NCBI RefSeq assembly: GCF_000264455.2
Contig: NC_017956.1
Coordinates: forward strand, 665,501-729,500
From: Tistrella mobilis KA081020-065
GTDB taxonomy: Bacteria; Pseudomonadota; Alphaproteobacteria; Tistrellales; Tistrellaceae
Reading direction: 5' to 3'
DNA length: 64,000 nt
The notes beneath the pieces are model-generated. The model was not told the origin of the DNA and ran no database searches. It saw nothing but the letters and a program-made list of their open reading frames with translations. Position 1 is the first letter of the stretch, and each line of letters starts with the position of its first letter. Shown piece after piece: positions 61,973 through 64,000 of this stretch. The position numbers and the translations under genes are program-made.

Positions 61973-63904
61973 TCAGGCCGGCTTGGGCATGCCGGCGATG
62001 TAGCCGACGCCGCCGGCACGGCGGTTGCGGTAGTTGGCGTCGATCAGCGGGGCGACCTCGGCCTTCACCTTGTCGTGCAGCCCCTTGCCCCAGTCGCCCG
62101 GGTGCTGGAAGTTGCTCATGATGTAGGCGAAGCCGTTGACGTCGTCGACCGCCTGCAGGCCGGTCGACTCGGCGCCGGCCGGGCAGGACAGCAGCCGCGA
62201 CAGGCGGCCGGTATCGACCTCATAGGCCCAGAGGAAGTTGTTGACGTGGTTGCCGCTGTCCTCGCCGATGAACAGCGTGCGCAGCCGCTCCGAGAACTTC
62301 ACGTTGTCGGGATTGGCGACCAGGTCGACATCGGCGGTATTGCCGGTGGCGTCGGGTTCCGCCAGATCGCGGCCGACCAGGGCCGGGACGGCCGAGAAAT
62401 GCACCGGCACCCAGTCGCTGTCGATGGCGTTGCCGGCGGCATCCTTGCGGCCGCCTTCCATCGGCAGCTGATAGACCGCACCGGCATCGATCTTGTCGAC
62501 CTTGATGCCGCTCTTGCCGTCGCTCATCGACTTGTAGATGTAGGACACGGCCATATAGGCGGTCTTGTCCTTGGCGTTGACGGTCACGCCTTCCAGCTTG
62601 CTCAGCGCCAGCGTGGCCCCCTGCAGCGGCGCCCAGCGATGGGTTTCGAGGAAGGCCGCCGCCTTCTCCATGCCCGGCTTGAAGCGCACCCACTGGGCCT
62701 TGCCGTTGAAGCCGATCTGGGTGAACGAGGCGTCTTTCGGATCCTCTTTCACCACCTCGACGATGTCGGCGGCGGTCAGCGTGTCGGCGAGCTTGCGGAT
62801 CTCGTCGCTGGTCGCATGGCCGAGCTTCACCCAGGTCAGATCGAACGAACCGCCCTTGTCGATGTCGACGCCCGCGCGCTGCGCCAGCTTCGCCGCATAA
62901 AGCGTGCCGGCCGACAGATCGGCGGGCTTGTCGGCGATGAACATGAACAGGCCGCCATTGGTGGCGTCGTCACCCATCAGCACGGTGCGCTGGTCAGGCA
63001 TCACCTGCACCAGCTCGTGCGAGATGCGGCCCATGCAATAGTGCTTGGTGATGGTGCCGGTGCCGTCGGCATTCACCTTCACCTCGGGCAGATGGCCGTA
63101 GTGATAGGGGTTGGCCTTATCCGGATCGCCGAACAGGTTCTGGCTGAAGGCGCGGAACTGCTCGTCGGTCCTGGCGAAGGGCGCGTCGGGCTCGTACTCT
63201 TCGCTCGACAGATGGGTGTTCCAGGGCGACAGGCTGGCGCCGCAGGTGATCCACAGGCCGTGCACCCGGCTGGTGTCGACATTGTGGTACTGCACCAGCT
63301 TCAGCGCGCCGGTCGCCGGATCCTGGTCCAGCGTCAGCACCGCGATGGGCGAGGGCAGGCGGCCATACATGTCCTTATCGGCGGCATCGCGGGTGGTGTA
63401 TTCGAACTGCACCACCGCGAACACGGTGTTGCCCTTCACGCCCGCGACCTTCGCGTCCATCGGCATCAGCATGTTGCAGCCGTCCGGGCAGTCGGAGAAG
63501 AACTGCACCGGCTTCTCGCCCGAGGCGTCCATGATCGGCTTGCCGTTGATGTCGACATAGCCGCCGGCCAGCACCTTGCCGCCCTTGCCGTCGGGCAGGT
63601 CGTCGCCGGTGATGAACAGCGGCTCGTAGCCCAGCGCGAAATTCTGCGTCTTGCCGTCGGCATAGGTCACCACCATCGACGAGCCGACCGTGGTGGTGGC
63701 CTGTGCCGCCGCGGTGGCAGGCGCCGACATGGCGACGAACTCCACCGACCTGGGCGCCGCGGCGGCGCCACCGGTCGCGGCGAAAGCGGTGCGGCCGAAG
63801 GCGGTCGCCGTCGAGCCGGCGGCAAGCCCCGCCACGGGCAGAAGCGGCATGCCCGCCAGCAGGCGGAGAACCGTGCGGCGCGAAGCCTCGGGCAGAGTGG
63901 ACAT
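61973..63904 (-). CDS. PhoX family (DUF839) Tat-exported phosphatase
   Basis: 643 residues. Twin-arginine signal SRRTVLRLLAG at the N terminus, then a PhoX/DUF839 beta-propeller region: HGLWITCGASLSPWNTHLSSEEYEPD, GRISHELVQVMPDQRTVLMGDDATNGGLFMFIAD and EDSGNHVNNFLWAYE are family-typical. PhoX enzymes are calcium/iron-dependent alkaline phosphatases. The family is clear; phosphatase activity is probable. No perfect Pho box is seen in the 96 bp of upstream sequence available. Confidence 0.9.
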   Translation of the reverse strand: MSTLPEASRRTVLRLLAGMPLLPVAGLAAGSTATAFGRTAFAATGGAAAAPRSVEFVAMSAPATAAAQATTTVGSSMVVTYADGKTQNFALGYEPLFITGDDLPDGKGGKVLAGGYVDINGKPIMDASGEKPVQFFSDCPDGCNMLMPMDAKVAGVKGNTVFAVVQFEYTTRDAADKDMYGRLPSPIAVLTLDQDPATGALKLVQYHNVDTSRVHGLWITCGASLSPWNTHLSSEEYEPDAPFARTDEQFRAFSQNLFGDPDKANPYHYGHLPEVKVNADGTGTITKHYCMGRISHELVQVMPDQRTVLMGDDATNGGLFMFIADKPADLSAGTLYAAKLAQRAGVDIDKGGSFDLTWVKLGHATSDEIRKLADTLTAADIVEVVKEDPKDASFTQIGFNGKAQWVRFKPGMEKAAAFLETHRWAPLQGATLALSKLEGVTVNAKDKTAYMAVSYIYKSMSDGKSGIKVDKIDAGAVYQLPMEGGRKDAAGNAIDSDWVPVHFSAVPALVGRDLAEPDATGNTADVDLVANPDNVKFSERLRTLFIGEDSGNHVNNFLWAYEVDTGRLSRLLSCPAGAESTGLQAVDDVNGFAYIMSNFQHPGDWGKGLHDKVKAEVAPLIDANYRNRRAGGVGYIAGMPKPA

Positions 63905-64000
63905 GGAACAGATCTCCGAACATCCAGGACAGGGTCGGTCGTGCGGCCGGCCGGGCGCAGATGCTAGTCCTGGTATGTTACGGTTCTGGTGCTATGCGTG

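Overview
The window is about 64 kb of GC-rich chromosome (high sixties to about 70% GC by eye) that is almost completely coding. No rRNA, tRNA, integrase, transposase or CRISPR array was seen. The gene families point to a Rhodospirillales-like alphaproteobacterium such as a relative of Tistrella or Azospirillum: a PutA without a DNA-binding domain next to an Lrp-type regulator, PimC/PimD/PimF-like beta-oxidation enzymes, a Liv ABC transporter, a bfd-bfr pair, and metA behind a SAM riboswitch. The genus is an inference.

Positions 1-7463 hold a tightly overlapping leftward operon: SDR, acyl-adenylating ligase, NeuD-type acyltransferase, flavin-dependent halogenase, RBBP9-like hydrolase, then an NRPS (C-A...) that runs off the left edge. 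The NRPS A domain shows a serine-type start of its specificity code. This looks like a halogenated-product pathway and is the best candidate for an undescribed system here.

Positions 7689-25391 hold metabolic and transport genes. These are an M48 protease with a DUF898 membrane protein; a ThDP enzyme with RidA and an aldehyde dehydrogenase; an ene-reductase; the divergent lrp/putA pair; metA (its E111 indicates an acetyltransferase) under a SAM riboswitch whose platform hairpin covers the ribosome binding site; a TetR/MFS pair with a palindromic operator; and a four-gene overlapping operon of a CmoA-like methyltransferase, an FkbM methyltransferase, a LysE exporter and a PrxQ-like peroxiredoxin.

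Positions 25528-36753 hold an MFS transporter, a nucleoside hydrolase, a chemoreceptor, a small coiled-coil protein, the iron-storage pair bfd-bfr with a Fur-like box, an acyl-CoA synthetase and the ydbH-ynbE-ydbL envelope operon. Positions 36837-42181 encode a giant RTX calcium-binding protein made of about 19 super-repeats of 88 residues. It is split by an apparent one-base deletion in a G run.

Positions 42266-61884 form an acyl-CoA catabolism block: 3-hydroxyacyl-CoA dehydrogenase, three acyl-CoA dehydrogenases (two resembling PimD and PimC), a bifunctional FadB/PimF-like enzyme, a complete livKHMGF transporter, a MaoC hydratase, an acyl-CoA ligase, surE, two SDRs and an ACAD10/11-type kinase-fold protein. 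Palindromes of two recurrent types suggest TetR-family control. The window closes with a Tat-exported PhoX-like phosphatase (61973-63904).
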